Below are positions 1 to 8,898 of a DNA stretch of 64,000 bases, piece by piece (within the stretch, counting starts at the first letter, position 1; each line of letters begins with the position of its first letter). The notes under the pieces were generated by a model that saw only the letters and a list, made by a program, of their open reading frames with translations, had not been told where the DNA came from and made no database searches. Source of the stretch: Allosphingosinicella deserti (GTDB lineage Bacteria; Pseudomonadota; Alphaproteobacteria; Sphingomonadales; Sphingomonadaceae); the NCBI RefSeq assembly GCF_003012735.1, contig NZ_PXYI01000005.1, positions 124,001-188,000 of the forward strand, in the 5' to 3' direction. The translations under genes were made by a program, and so were the position numbers.

Positions 1-1671
1 GGTCAGCAGATTGTTGAAATCGTGGGCGATGCCGCCGGTCAGTTGGCCGACGCTCTCCATCTTCTGACTCTGGCGGAGCGCCTCCTGGGCGCGGGCAAGC
101 TCCTCCGCAGCCTGCTTCTCGGCCTCGATGTCGCGGGCGACGGCATGGATGAACTGCGCATCCGGCACCGCCGTCCACGACAGCCAGGCGTAGGAACCGT
201 CCCGACGCCGGTAGCGATTTTCGAACCTGAGGGTGGTCAGGCCCTCGGAGAGGCGTCCGGCTTCGGCGAGCGTCGCCGCCTGGTCGTCGGGGTGGACCAG
301 ATCGAGGAAGGAGCGCCCGAGCAGCTCGTCTTCCGCCCAGCCGAGCAAGGTGGTCCAGGCCGGATTGACCGCGGAGATGGTCGCATCGAAGCTCGCCACC
401 AGCATCAGATCGGTCGACAGCCGCCACATCCGGTCGCGATCAGCGGTGCGCTCCTCGACGCGCTGCTCGAGCGTCTCGGTCATCGTCCGCAGGGCATCGC
501 GGGTGACCCGGAGATCGTGAATGTCGGTGCAGGTGCCGTACCAGCGGGTGATCCCGCCGGCGGCGTCGCGCACCGGCTGGGCGCGGCCGAGCACCCAGCG
601 ATAGGCGCCCGAGCGGTGCCGCAGGCGATATTCGATATGATAGGGTTCGCCGGTCCGGAGCGAATGCTGCCACACCGCCCAGGCGCGGTCCTGATCGTCG
701 GGGTGGAAGATGCCGTTCCAGCCGTCGCCCTCGGTGGTGCCGTCGGGAACGCCGGTATATTCGTACCAGCGGCTGTTGAAATAATCGTGATAGCCGTCCG
801 GCCGTGTCGACCAGATCATCTGATCGATCGAATCGGCGACCGCCTGCAGCCGCGCCTCGCTTTCCTTGAGCGCGGTCTCGATCGCCTTGCGCTCGCTGAG
901 ATCGAACATCGCACCGATCATTCGGCAGGCCTTGCCGGCCGCATTGCGCAGCACGGCGCCGCGGTCGAGGATATCGGCATAGCTGCCGTCGGCGCGGCGG
1001 AAACGGTATTCGCCGCTCCAGGTGTCGGCGGCGCCGTCGATCACCTGGTGGATGCCCTCGACCACCCGGGCGCGATCGTCGGGGTGGATCATCTCCTTCC
1101 ACCAGCCTCCACGCGTTCCGACCGCGTCCGCCGCATAGCCGAACAGGGTCTCCACCGCCTCGTTCCAGCGGACATGATCGGTGGCGAGATCCCAATCCCA
1201 GATCGCGTCGTTGGTCGCCTGCGCGACCAGGCGGTAGCGATCCTCCGCTTCGTCGATCGCGGCATCCCGGGCGCGCTCGGCAGCGACGTTGCGTGCCTCG
1301 ATGATCGTGCCGATCGGCTCGCCGGCATCGTTCCGGATCGGCGAGGCGGTGAACGCGACCGGGTAGAAGCTGCCGTCCTTGTGAACGAAGATCTCCTCCC
1401 CCTGAGTCCGGTTGCGTTCCGGAAAGGCGCGGTCGATCGGGCAGTCCTCGATCGGGTACGGGCGCCCATCGGGATGCAGGTAGTGGACAACCTCGTGGAG
1501 CGTGCGGCCCTTGACCTCGGCAAGCGCATAGCCGGTCAGCGCCTCGGCGGCCCGGTTCATGAACACGCATTCCTGCCGCTCGTCCATGACGAACAAGGCC
1601 ATCTGGGTATTGTCGATGATCGCATCGAGGTGTCGGGACGGATCGAGCAGGCGGGAAGGCTGGGCGAGCAT
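1..1671 (-). CDS. Multi-PAS sensor histidine kinase, C-terminus beyond left edge
   Basis: This is the N-terminal 557 residues of a membrane-free sensor kinase that should phosphorylate a response regulator after PAS-domain sensing. Four PAS/PAC segments follow one another at about residues 13-130, 135-260, 265-390 and 400-520. A coiled linker follows, then the HisKA H-box GGIAHDFNNLL, whose phosphoacceptor is about His550 at the very edge of the window. The HDFNNLL form is typical of hybrid kinases with a C-terminal receiver, but the ATPase and any receiver are outside the window. The ATG at 1671 is the only start before an in-frame upstream stop. No signal peptide or membrane segment is seen. 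The signal sensed and the partner are unknown. Confidence 0.9.
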   Translation of the reverse strand, partial: MLAQPSRLLDPSRHLDAIIDNTQMALFVMDERQECVFMNRAAEALTGYALAEVKGRTLHEVVHYLHPDGRPYPIEDCPIDRAFPERNRTQGEEIFVHKDGSFYPVAFTASPIRNDAGEPIGTIIEARNVAAERARDAAIDEAEDRYRLVAQATNDAIWDWDLATDHVRWNEAVETLFGYAADAVGTRGGWWKEMIHPDDRARVVEGIHQVIDGAADTWSGEYRFRRADGSYADILDRGAVLRNAAGKACRMIGAMFDLSERKAIETALKESEARLQAVADSIDQMIWSTRPDGYHDYFNSRWYEYTGVPDGTTEGDGWNGIFHPDDQDRAWAVWQHSLRTGEPYHIEYRLRHRSGAYRWVLGRAQPVRDAAGGITRWYGTCTDIHDLRVTRDALRTMTETLEQRVEERTADRDRMWRLSTDLMLVASFDATISAVNPAWTTLLGWAEDELLGRSFLDLVHPDDQAATLAEAGRLSEGLTTLRFENRYRRRDGSYAWLSWTAVPDAQFIHAVARDIEAEKQAAEELARAQEALRQSQKMESVGQLTGGIAHDFNNLLT

Positions 1672-2075
1672 GTTCGCTTTCGCGTCAGAAGAAAGGATCG
1701 GATTGAGCAGGCGGAGGTGGCGTCCGCCGCGTCCGTCTCGCCGAAGGGGAGCGGCCGGTGCGGGGCGCGGTCACGCGGCAGATAGGGACTGGCGTCGCAG
1801 GTGCAAAGATGCAGCAAGGAGAGTGGCTCTGGCGGAGCCGCTTGGCCACGTCGGACGCTCGGGCCAACCGCGTCCGCGTGGCATTCATGGGCTAGCCCGC
1901 CCGAGCCCTATATGGCTTATCATCTCTAGAAGGTCCCCTTCGTCCCGCCCAACGCACGGCCTGCCGACAGGGATGCAACCTTTCGCTGGATCCGCAGGGT
2001 GCGGGGTGTTTAGCACGGGCTCGCAACGACTCGCAGGAACGTTGAAAGCCACGGGACATGCACTATCTTCTTGAT
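1672..2075. other. Intergenic gap, no gene seen
   Basis: This gap of about 400 bases separates a divergent kinase and an M15-like gene, so it must hold both promoters. I see no convincing coding frame or RNA gene, and no box sequence that I can assign with confidence. Confidence 0.5.
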
Positions 2076-2705
2076 ATGCAAAAACTAATCCGGCTTGCCG
2101 CGCTGGCGCTCACTGCGCTTCTCGCTACACCGTCGCTCGCCCAGAGCATGGCCGAAGGCCAGAACAAGGCGGATTACCTTGCCTGGCTGGCCCGCGATCC
2201 CGGCGCCCGCGCCGAGGTGCTGTCATTCAAATCCTTCCTTGAAGCCGCCGGCGTCGAGGATGTCGTGCCGACCTGGCAGCTGGTCCGCACCGCAAGCGAC
2301 TGGCGTGAATGCAGCGGGCCTCGGTTCGAGGTCGCGCCCACCAACGAGTGGGTCCACATCTCCGAGACGCTCGAATTCGTCAAAGCCCATGTCGAGCCGG
2401 TAATCGGCCGTGTCGAGGCGCTGTCCGGCTTCCGTAACGAGGCGCTGAACGAGTGCGCGGGCGGCGCCAAGGCGAGCGCGCACCGCCATTTCTATGCCCT
2501 CGATCTCACCCCTGCGACCGAACTGTCGCGCAGCGCGATGATCCGCAGCATCTGCAAGATCCATCAATATCGCGGCCCCGATTACGGGATCGGCCTTGGT
2601 TTCTATTCGGGCCGTCGCTTTCACGTCGACTCGAAGGGGTTCCGGATGTGGGGCGCCAACGGCAAGGGCGCGACCAGCCCCTGCGTCACCGGCAATTACG
2701 CCTGA
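2076..2705 (+). CDS. Secreted M15/DUF882-like peptidase-fold protein
   Basis: This is a 209-residue exported protein. Residues 1-22 form a Sec signal peptide ending ATPSLAQ. The body resembles the D-Ala-D-Ala carboxypeptidase-like M15/DUF882 fold, which acts on peptidoglycan. The segment SGFRNEALNECAGGAKAS is followed by HRHFYALDL, the expected His and Asp metal ligands, and FHVDSKG supplies the third His. Cysteine pairs suggest periplasmic disulfides. An ATG 18 bases upstream is possible, but this start places the signal peptide correctly. It stands alone, convergent with the next gene. The fold assignment is fair; enzymatic activity is inferred. Confidence 0.75.
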   Translation: MQKLIRLAALALTALLATPSLAQSMAEGQNKADYLAWLARDPGARAEVLSFKSFLEAAGVEDVVPTWQLVRTASDWRECSGPRFEVAPTNEWVHISETLEFVKAHVEPVIGRVEALSGFRNEALNECAGGAKASAHRHFYALDLTPATELSRSAMIRSICKIHQYRGPDYGIGLGFYSGRRFHVDSKGFRMWGANGKGATSPCVTGNYA

Positions 2706-2823
2706 GCCCGTCCGCCTCCGCCTGACCGGCCGCCGGTGGCATGAGGCTGCCGTGCGGCTGCCGGCGACTTTGCGAAGCGCCGCCAATTGAAGCCGCGTTT
2801 CCTGCGACTGCCGTGCACGCCTT

Positions 2824-3783
2824 TCAGGGGGCGATGCCAAGCCCGTCGCCGGCCTTGCCTGCCGCGAGCCGGCGCAGCACCTTTCCGCTCGGGAACGCGA
2901 TCTCCGCGACCTGATCCCGGCCGGTCTCCGCGACGTAGAGCCGGGTGCCGTCCGCCGAGAACAGGATCGTCACCTGCTGGGCGTCGGCGGTGCCGCTGAC
3001 CGGGACGCTGCGCACCTTCTTTCGGGTCCTGGCGTCGATCAGGGTGAGGCTTCCGGCCTCGAGATCCGAGGTCACCACCCATTTGCCGTCGGGGCTCACC
3101 GCCACCCGGATCGGCCGTCCGCCGGTCGCGACGGTGGCGAGCGGATCGTGCACCGCGGCCGAGGTCGAGAAGGCCTGGACCCGCGCGCCCTTGTTGTCGC
3201 CGACCCACAGGATCTTGCCGTCGCGGCTGAGCGCGATCGCTTCGGGCTCTCCCCCGACCGGGATGTCGCGGAGCTTGCGGCCGGCCTTGAGATCGATGAC
3301 GCTGACCGAGCCGGAGCGCATGTTGGCGGTGTAGGCGCGCTGCCCGTCGGCGCTGACCGCGACCATGTGGGTCGCCTCCTGCGCGGTCGGGATCGTCCGG
3401 ACGGCATCGCCGTTGCGTGTGTCGACGATGGTGAGGCTGCGGCTGCGCTCCGTGGTCGCGATCAGGCGGCCGTCGGCAAGCCAGACGAGGCCGTGCGGCC
3501 CGGCATTGGGCGCAAGATCGATCGTCCGGACCCTGGTGCGCGCAGCGACGTCGAAAATGTCGATCGACGCTGCGCCATAGGCGACCACCGCCGCCTGCCT
3601 GCCGTCGGGCGAGAGCGCGATTTCGTGCGGCATCCGGCCGGTCGCGGCGCGGCCGAGCTCCTTGCCGGTGGCGAGATCGACGAAGCTCAAACTGTCCTCG
3701 CCCTTGTTGCCGACGAGCAGCGTTTCCGCTGCGGCCGGCATGGCGGTGGTGACGAGCAGGGCGGCGAGGGCGAGCAGCTTCAT
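2824..3783 (-). CDS. Secreted YVTN-type beta-propeller protein
   Basis: This 319-residue protein has a Sec signal peptide (about residues 1-19, ending PAAA) followed by seven or so blades of about 40 residues. Recurrent patterns such as ALSPDGRQ, AVSADGQRAY, AVSPDGKWV and LFSADGTRLYV are typical of the YVTN/lactonase-like propeller family. It probably acts in the periplasm as a binding or scaffold protein, and the substrate is unknown. I chose this ATG over the one six bases upstream because an AAGGA box lies seven bases before it. It is monocistronic. Confidence 0.85.
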   Translation of the reverse strand: MKLLALAALLVTTAMPAAAETLLVGNKGEDSLSFVDLATGKELGRAATGRMPHEIALSPDGRQAAVVAYGAASIDIFDVAARTRVRTIDLAPNAGPHGLVWLADGRLIATTERSRSLTIVDTRNGDAVRTIPTAQEATHMVAVSADGQRAYTANMRSGSVSVIDLKAGRKLRDIPVGGEPEAIALSRDGKILWVGDNKGARVQAFSTSAAVHDPLATVATGGRPIRVAVSPDGKWVVTSDLEAGSLTLIDARTRKKVRSVPVSGTADAQQVTILFSADGTRLYVAETGRDQVAEIAFPSGKVLRRLAAGKAGDGLGIAP

Positions 3784-4521
3784 CGGCATGTCCTTCGAAA
3801 GAGGCGCCACCCTATCGTCGCGCAGGCCGGCGCGGGAGAGGGGATATTTTCTCCTGTTCGTGCTGGCGTCCGGTCCGGGGCGGTTCCCTGGGCGCTCGCG
3901 GGCGGCATCCGCGCAGTGTGAATCGATGGGCGCTCGGCGCTGGGTATGCGGTGGCGGTGGCGTGATAGCGCAATCCTGATGCGGACGCATTGTAAGCTCC
4001 CAAGCTCTGATGACGATGCCCTCGCTTCGCCACGAAGGCCGTGCCGCGGGTTGCGCCGCTTTCTGACGCGAAGGCGCGAAGGACGCGAAGAGCGCGAAGG
4101 GTGCGTTTCATACAATTGCGTCGATCCGTCGGCGCACGGGGCATGACGGTGTTGGTGGCAAGAGAAGGACTGTCCGAATGCTCACGGCGGTCGTCCGGAT
4201 CGGCTTCGCGATCATCGCGTGCTTCGCGTCGACAAGCGGCTTCGGAGGCTTGGTGCCGAGGAAGAAGGGCCACCCATGCGGCGCCTCCTTAGGACCGCAC
4301 GGGATGCGGTCCAGGCGCCACATCCTCCACGAAGTCGTGGATGGGAGATGGGGATCGCACGTGCCGTCCGGTCTCACGTCTTTGGCTTGGGCGCGATGTG
4401 CCCGATGCAGCGGCACGGCGCTGGGTCTTGCGGCAGGCACCGATCCGGTACCGGCCCACAATCTTTGGATTCTGCCGCCACCCCTGCTAGGGGCAGCGCC
4501 GAACCCTTCCCGAAAAGACCG
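3784..4521. other. Long intergenic gap between divergent propeller gene and lepA
   Basis: Over 700 bases contain no frame that looks like a protein on either strand. The gap holds a short tandem repeat (listed separately) and a hairpin-like stretch around 4300-4360. It should contain the lepA promoter. The lepA reading frame stays open upstream through this gap, but that translation is not protein-like. Confidence 0.5.
4065..4099. repeat. Short tandem GCGAAG repeat
   Basis: Four imperfect 8-9 base units of the form (G)ACGCGAAG / GCGCGAAG stand head to tail. Such GCGAAG arrays are common intergenic repeats. They translate as a spurious Arg/Glu-rich peptide, which I do not consider coding. Confidence 0.8.
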
Positions 4522-6342
4522 ATGACCGACCTCAGCAAGCTCCGCAATTTTTCCATCATCGCCCATATCGACCATGGCAAGTCGACTCTCGCCGATCGCC
4601 TGATCCAGCGCACCGGCGGGCTCACCGAGCGCGAGATGTCGAGCCAGGTGCTCGACAATATGGACATCGAGAAGGAGCGCGGGATCACGATCAAGGCGCA
4701 GACCGTGCGCCTCGATTACACCGCCAAGGACGGCGAGACCTATGTCCTCAATCTGATGGACACGCCGGGCCACGTCGACTTCGCCTATGAGGTCAGCCGC
4801 AGCCTCGCCGCCTGCGAGGGCGCCTTGCTGGTCGTCGACGCCGCCCAGGGCGTCGAGGCGCAGACGCTCGCCAACGTCTATCAGTCGATCGAGCATGATC
4901 ATGAGATCGTGCCGGTGATCAACAAGGTCGATCTGCCCTCGGCCGATCCCGACAAGGTCAAGAAGGAGATCGAGGACATCGTCGGGCTCCCGGCAGACGA
5001 TGCCGTGCTCGCCTCGGCCAAGACCGGCATCGGCATCGACGAGGTGCTGGAAGCGATCGTCACCCGCATCCCGCCGCCCAAGGGCGACCGCGACGCGCCG
5101 CTGAAGGCGATGCTCGTCGACAGCTGGTACGATCCCTATCTCGGCGTCGTCATCCTGATCCGCGTCATCGACGGCGCGATCAAGAAGGGCCAGAACGTCA
5201 AGTTCATGGCCGGCGGCACCACCCACCTCGTCGACCGCGTCGGCGCCTTCCGCCCCAAGATCGAGCAATTGCCCGAATTGGGCCCGGGCGAGATCGGCTT
5301 CATCACCGCCCAGATCAAGGACATCTCGGAGACCCGCGTCGGCGACACGATCACCGACGTCCGCCGCCCCGCGACCGAGGCGCTGCCGGGCTTCAAGGAA
5401 GTCCAGCCGGTGGTGTTCTGCGGCCTGTTCCCGGTCGATGCCGCCGATTTCGAGAAATTGCGCGAGTCGATCTCCAAGCTGCGGCTCAACGACGCCAGCT
5501 TCAGCTTCGAGATGGAGACGTCGGCCGCCCTCGGCTTCGGCTTCCGATGCGGATTCCTCGGCCTGCTCCACCTCGAGATCATCCAGGAGCGGCTGACCCG
5601 CGAATATGATCTCGACCTGATCACGACCGCGCCGAGCGTGGTCTACAAGATCCACCTCACCAAGGCGGCGGGCGAGGCGGAAGCGCGCACGATCGAGCTC
5701 CACAATCCCGCCGACATGCCCGATCCGAACCGGATCGCGAGCATCGAGGAGCCGTGGATCGAGGCGACGATCTACGTGCCCGACGAATATCTCGGCTCGA
5801 TCCTCAAGCTCTGCCAGGACCGCCGCGGCATCCAGAAGAACCTCACCTATGTCGCCGGACGCGCCCAGCTCACCTACGAGCTGCCGCTGAACGAAGTGGT
5901 GTTCGATTTTTACGACCGGCTGAAGTCGATCAGCCGCGGTTATGCCTCGTTCGACTATCACCAGATCGGCCACCGCGAGGGCGACCTTGTCAAGATGAGC
6001 ATCCTCGTCAACAACGAGCCGGTCGACGCTTTGTCGATGATCGTCCACCGCGTCGCCGCCGAGGCTCGCGGGCGCCACATGTGCGAGCGTCTGAAGGACC
6101 TGATCCCGCGCCACCTGTTCAAGATCCCGATCCAGGCGGCGATCGGCGGCAAGGTCATCGCCCGCGAGACGATCGCGGCGCTGCGCAAGGACGTCACCGC
6201 AAAATGCTATGGCGGCGACATCAGCCGCAAGCGCAAGCTTCTCGAGAAGCAGAAGGAAGGCAAGAAGAAGATGCGCGAGTACGGCTCGGTCAGCATCCCC
6301 CAGGAAGCCTTCATCGCCGCGCTGCGGATGGGCGAGGAGTAA
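4522..6342 (+). CDS. lepA: Elongation factor 4 (LepA)
   Basis: This 606-residue ribosome-associated GTPase rescues or back-translocates stalled ribosomes under ionic stress. The start [17 protein letters not shown] is typical of LepA. The G domain carries the P-loop AHIDHGKST, the switch II motif DTPGH and the specificity motif NKVD. EF-G-like domains II, III and V follow, with the LepA-specific C-terminal domain ending in a basic tail rich in [14 protein letters not shown]. Length matches the family. An in-frame extension reaching back to 4219 exists, but it is low-complexity and unconserved in type. The gene appears monocistronic. Confidence is very high. Confidence 0.98.
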   Translation: MTDLSKLRNFSIIAHIDHGKSTLADRLIQRTGGLTEREMSSQVLDNMDIEKERGITIKAQTVRLDYTAKDGETYVLNLMDTPGHVDFAYEVSRSLAACEGALLVVDAAQGVEAQTLANVYQSIEHDHEIVPVINKVDLPSADPDKVKKEIEDIVGLPADDAVLASAKTGIGIDEVLEAIVTRIPPPKGDRDAPLKAMLVDSWYDPYLGVVILIRVIDGAIKKGQNVKFMAGGTTHLVDRVGAFRPKIEQLPELGPGEIGFITAQIKDISETRVGDTITDVRRPATEALPGFKEVQPVVFCGLFPVDAADFEKLRESISKLRLNDASFSFEMETSAALGFGFRCGFLGLLHLEIIQERLTREYDLDLITTAPSVVYKIHLTKAAGEAEARTIELHNPADMPDPNRIASIEEPWIEATIYVPDEYLGSILKLCQDRRGIQKNLTYVAGRAQLTYELPLNEVVFDFYDRLKSISRGYASFDYHQIGHREGDLVKMSILVNNEPVDALSMIVHRVAAEARGRHMCERLKDLIPRHLFKIPIQAAIGGKVIARETIAALRKDVTAKCYGGDISRKRKLLEKQKEGKKKMREYGSVSIPQEAFIAALRMGEE

Positions 6343-6370
6343 GCGGTCGGCACCGTCGTCGTTGTAGAGC

Positions 6371-6430
6371 CTGATACACAGCTCGGGCCGGAGCTAAGAG
6401 CTCCGACCTAAGATGATCAGGCCCTTGTGC
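6371..6430. repeat. REP-like palindromic element after lepA
   Basis: The outer arms match GCCTGAT...ATCAGGC and the centre is a perfect 7-bp stem, CGGAGCT / AGCTCCG, with an AAG loop (6389-6405). Read on the minus strand, it closely matches the element at about 50090. It may also terminate lepA transcription. Confidence 0.7.
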
Positions 6431-6553
6431 CGGGCGGGCCGGATCCCGACCACGCGGAGGCACGCCGCTGCTGTGCGACAGCGTTCAGCGTAAAATACGC
6501 GGAAAATACCCAAATGGCGGCGCCTTCGAACGGAGCCGCGGGCGAGGAGCGGA

Positions 6554-6892
6554 ATGTTGGAGACCATCGCCTACAAGGTGCTGACGGCTGAGCAATTGAC
6601 GGAGCTGCAGCGCGGCGGCTGGCGCGGTTCCGCGCTCGACCTGCAGGACGGCTTCATCCACCTGTCGGCGGCCGCCCAGCTGACCGAGACGGTGGACAAG
6701 CATTTCGCCGGCCGCAGCGACCTGGTCGTCGCCGCAATCGATCTCGCCGCGCTCGGCGCCGCAGTGCGCTGGGAGCAATCGCGCGGCGGCGCGCTGTTCC
6801 CGCATGTCTATGGCGATCTGCCGCCCTCCGCGGTCCTCGCCCATGCGCCGCTTGCCCGCAACGGCAGTGGCGAGGTGGTTCGCCCGGCCTGA
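6554..6892 (+). CDS. DUF952 family protein
   Basis: This 112-residue cytosolic protein belongs to the DUF952 family. The diagnostic motif DGFIHLS is at about residues 34-40, and the family's downstream pattern of an aspartate-rich strand (VVAAIDLAAL) and FPHVYGDLP is present. Family members are compact alpha/beta proteins related in fold to ADP-ribosyltransferases or 2'-phosphotransferases, but no function is established. The start follows a GAGGAGCGGA box. It is followed by a strong hairpin, so it is probably a single-gene unit. Confidence 0.9.
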   Translation: MLETIAYKVLTAEQLTELQRGGWRGSALDLQDGFIHLSAAAQLTETVDKHFAGRSDLVVAAIDLAALGAAVRWEQSRGGALFPHVYGDLPPSAVLAHAPLARNGSGEVVRPA

Positions 6893-6896
6893 GCAA

Positions 6897-6931
6897 CTGC
6901 AAGTGGACGCGCTCCGCGCGTCCACTTGCAG
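6897..6931. terminator. Perfect 16-bp hairpin after the DUF952 gene
   Basis: The arms ctgcaagtggacgcgc and gcgcgtccacttgcag pair perfectly around a TCC loop, immediately downstream of the stop codon. There is no T-run, so this is a stable stem that could block transcription from both sides. Confidence 0.75.
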
Positions 6932-7295
6932 GATGGGTGGAAGGCCTAGTGCTGTTTGGGCCTGTTCCTGGTCGGCGCCGGACGCGCGTGATGCCGCTGC
7001 GCCCTGGTGCGGCTCAAAAAAACAGGTGAAATACAGGCTTCACCTGCTGCTCTTGTCCGTCGGTGGTGGCCGGCGCGGTCACCGTCGGACGCCGATCGGC
7101 GTCCGGCCTCGCCGCCGCGGCCCCGCTGCCGTGCCGGCGCGGCAGACGGGGCCACGCCGTCTTCATTTCGTTCGGTCCGCGGCCTTCAAAGACGGGCAGG
7201 GCCCGGTGGCGACGGCGTTCGCATCCGGCTCGAACGCGCCGGGCGCAGCGGCAACAGGCGTCGGGCGTGCCCCGACGCCGGCCCCGCAGATCAGG
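6932..7295. other. Intergenic gap downstream of two convergent genes
   Basis: No convincing gene is present. A minus-strand frame between 6946 and 7155 encodes a basic peptide whose ACISPV segment also occurs in the neighbouring DUF5681 gene. At the DNA level GAAATACAGGC is shared between about 7027 and 7741. It may be a decayed duplicate of that gene's 3' part. Confidence 0.4.
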
Positions 7296-8279
7296 TCAGG
7301 CGACCTCCCGCAGCCGCTGCGGCGCGCCGGCGGCCTTATCGTCCGCCGCGGCCGGCGTGCGCGCAGCGGCCCCGCTGCGGATCGATCTCACCGGCTGGGA
7401 TCCTGCGCGCCGGGGAACGCGTGGACGCGCGGAACCGGGCAGCGACACGACGGAAGCGTGCCCCCGCGCGGAGACTACATTGCGTGCCGCGTCCGCCGAC
7501 GGAGTTCCGGCCAATGCTCCGGTTCCGGCCTCCGCCGAATCCGCAAGACAGGGCGGATACAGCGTCTCTCCTGCGGACCTGCCCGGCAGGCGTGCGGCGG
7601 ATCGGCGCTGGGCACGGTCCTCCACCGGGTCCGTGCAGGAGCCAAGGTCGTCAGAACGGGCAGGCGCGGCGCTGGCTGGGGCCGTTGGCGCGACGGCGCG
7701 GTTCGTGCGGCGCGGCGTGCTTTCGTCCGCAACAACAGGGGAAATACAGGCGGGCGCTGCCGCTTGCGTGGCATCGTCTTGGCGCTGCGGGGGAGCGGCC
7801 CGGGCCGCTCGGCGTGCGGTCTCGACGTCGCCGAGGCCGGGTTCGGGCCGCGCCTGCATCTGCCGTGGCGATACCCGCGCCTTGTGGGTCCCGGTCTGCA
7901 GGAGCCTGGTGTGGGCGGCGAGCACCGCCATCACCCTCTGCGCCGCGCTCGGGGTGATGTCGCCGACGCCCATTGCCGCGATCACGGCGGCGCCGGCGGC
8001 GACGGCGTCGGCGGCCGAGAGAACTTCCGGCATTTCGAAATCGACCGGCGCGTCTTTGGCGGGCGGGAACAACCGGGTGAAGCAGACCCGCATCGCCGCC
8101 CAGTCGCCGGCGAGCGCGCGATCGACCACCAAGCGCCCGATCGCCGCCGCCTCGCCCTCTTCGAGCAGATCATGCAGCACCGAGGCGCGATTGCGCGAGC
8201 CGCGCGGGCGCCCGGCCGGGTTGCCGCTTTGGCCTGGGAGAAACTGACCGCTCTCGGTGCGGGTGGCTCGATCGTGCAT
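7296..8279 (-). CDS. DUF5681 domain protein with long low-complexity tail
   Basis: This is a 327-residue protein. The first 30 residues contain the DUF5681 signature GQFLPGQSGNPAGRPRGSRN. The family is often found near phage packaging or mobile DNA genes, but its function is unproven. The helical core extends to about residue 130. The rest is rich in Ala, Arg, Pro and Ser and is about twice the usual family length. It might be a real disordered tail or an open frame reading through decayed DNA. The ATG at 8279 has an AGGAG box seven bases upstream. No phage genes are adjacent. Confidence 0.7.
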   Translation of the reverse strand: MHDRATRTESGQFLPGQSGNPAGRPRGSRNRASVLHDLLEEGEAAAIGRLVVDRALAGDWAAMRVCFTRLFPPAKDAPVDFEMPEVLSAADAVAAGAAVIAAMGVGDITPSAAQRVMAVLAAHTRLLQTGTHKARVSPRQMQARPEPGLGDVETARRAARAAPPQRQDDATQAAAPACISPVVADESTPRRTNRAVAPTAPASAAPARSDDLGSCTDPVEDRAQRRSAARLPGRSAGETLYPPCLADSAEAGTGALAGTPSADAARNVVSARGHASVVSLPGSARPRVPRRAGSQPVRSIRSGAAARTPAAADDKAAGAPQRLREVA

Positions 8280-8449
8280 GTTCGATCTCCTGCAAGACGG
8301 CATCGCGGGCGGATCGTCGTCGTGGCGGCCGACTTGCACAGCGCGCTGTCTCATTCGTTCTTGCATTGTTCTATCTTCTTGCGCGTCCCGGTTCAAGAAG
8401 AAAGTTGCGAAAGGCGCATGTTTTCTGTCGCCGCTGTGTGACGGGCCCG

Positions 8450-8524
8450 CGTAAGCTGACGTTCGCCACTTGAAGAGGCGATCGCCCCGGGAACAGCCGG
8501 GGAGGTGGAAAGCGACATTCGGCT
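8450..8524 (+). repeat. Dispersed 130-bp repeat, isolated copy A (3' part)
   Basis: The copy carries the CTGACGTTCGCC arm and the 3' block GGGAACAGCCGGGGAGG TGGAAAGCGACATT. It lies outside the main cluster (19-34 kb). Its last bases overlap the TAG stop of the minus-strand gene that follows. Confidence 0.75.
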
Positions 8525-8720
8525 ACTTCCAGTAACCAGCGCGCCAAGCTTCCCTCGTGCGCCGTGGCCTGCGACGTTTCCGCCACCATTCGAAAAGCAC
8601 CGGAACAAGCAGGGTGATTGCCAGCACGATCGCGAGAGCGCTGGTCCCGATCCAAGTCCAAGCCACTGCCTTCAAGAATGGCCGATCACCGATGCCACGC
8701 CGCCGATTATGCCGGCCCAT
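8523..8720 (-). CDS. Small single-span membrane protein
   Basis: This is a 65-residue protein with one strong hydrophobic helix (about WTWIGTSALAIVLAITLLV) between basic N- and C-terminal segments. It therefore probably spans the inner membrane once. I recognise no family. A longer version starting at 8747 is possible. I chose 8720 because it starts just after the stop of another tiny membrane frame upstream, which suggests translational coupling. The stop codon is supplied by the end of repeat copy A. Confidence 0.4.
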   Translation of the reverse strand: MGRHNRRRGIGDRPFLKAVAWTWIGTSALAIVLAITLLVPVLFEWWRKRRRPRRTREAWRAGYWK

Positions 8721-8721
8721 C

Positions 8722-8877
8722 CTAAAGGGACAGGATAGCACCAGCAATGGCGCGGCAACGAAATGAGAACCATCTCGGGAACAGGAAAAGAGCGGCGATC
8801 AAGATGGATGCTGCCAACCATTCCGCTGCTTCGTTCCAGTTCATGTGTGCGTTGGAGAAGCGGCGCTGATGGCTCAT
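8722..8877 (-). CDS. Possible tiny membrane peptide downstream of the persulfide dioxygenase
   Basis: This 51-codon frame contains WLAASILIAALFLFPRWF and ends in a TAG next to the ATG of the following small membrane gene. It begins about 20 bases after the stop of the dioxygenase gene on the same strand, so it could be the third gene of that operon. No clear ribosome binding site is seen. A shorter start at 8844 is possible. Support is limited to hydrophobicity and context. Confidence 0.3.
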   Translation of the reverse strand: MSHQRRFSNAHMNWNEAAEWLAASILIAALFLFPRWFSFRCRAIAGAILSL

Positions 8878-8898
8878 CGCCATCGCACTTCTGGTTCG

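Noticed and set aside
22-1785. Long plus-strand open frame opposite the histidine kinase
   Set aside because: Its translation is a low-information Ala/Gly/Arg mix, while the minus strand reads continuous PAS domains and an H-box.
4219-4521. N-terminal extension of LepA
   Set aside because: The extra 101 codons are not conserved in type and cross an intergenic stretch; [17 protein letters not shown] is the standard start.
4108-6114. Long minus-strand frame opposite lepA
   Set aside because: It is a shadow of the highly conserved LepA coding strand, a common artefact in high-GC DNA.
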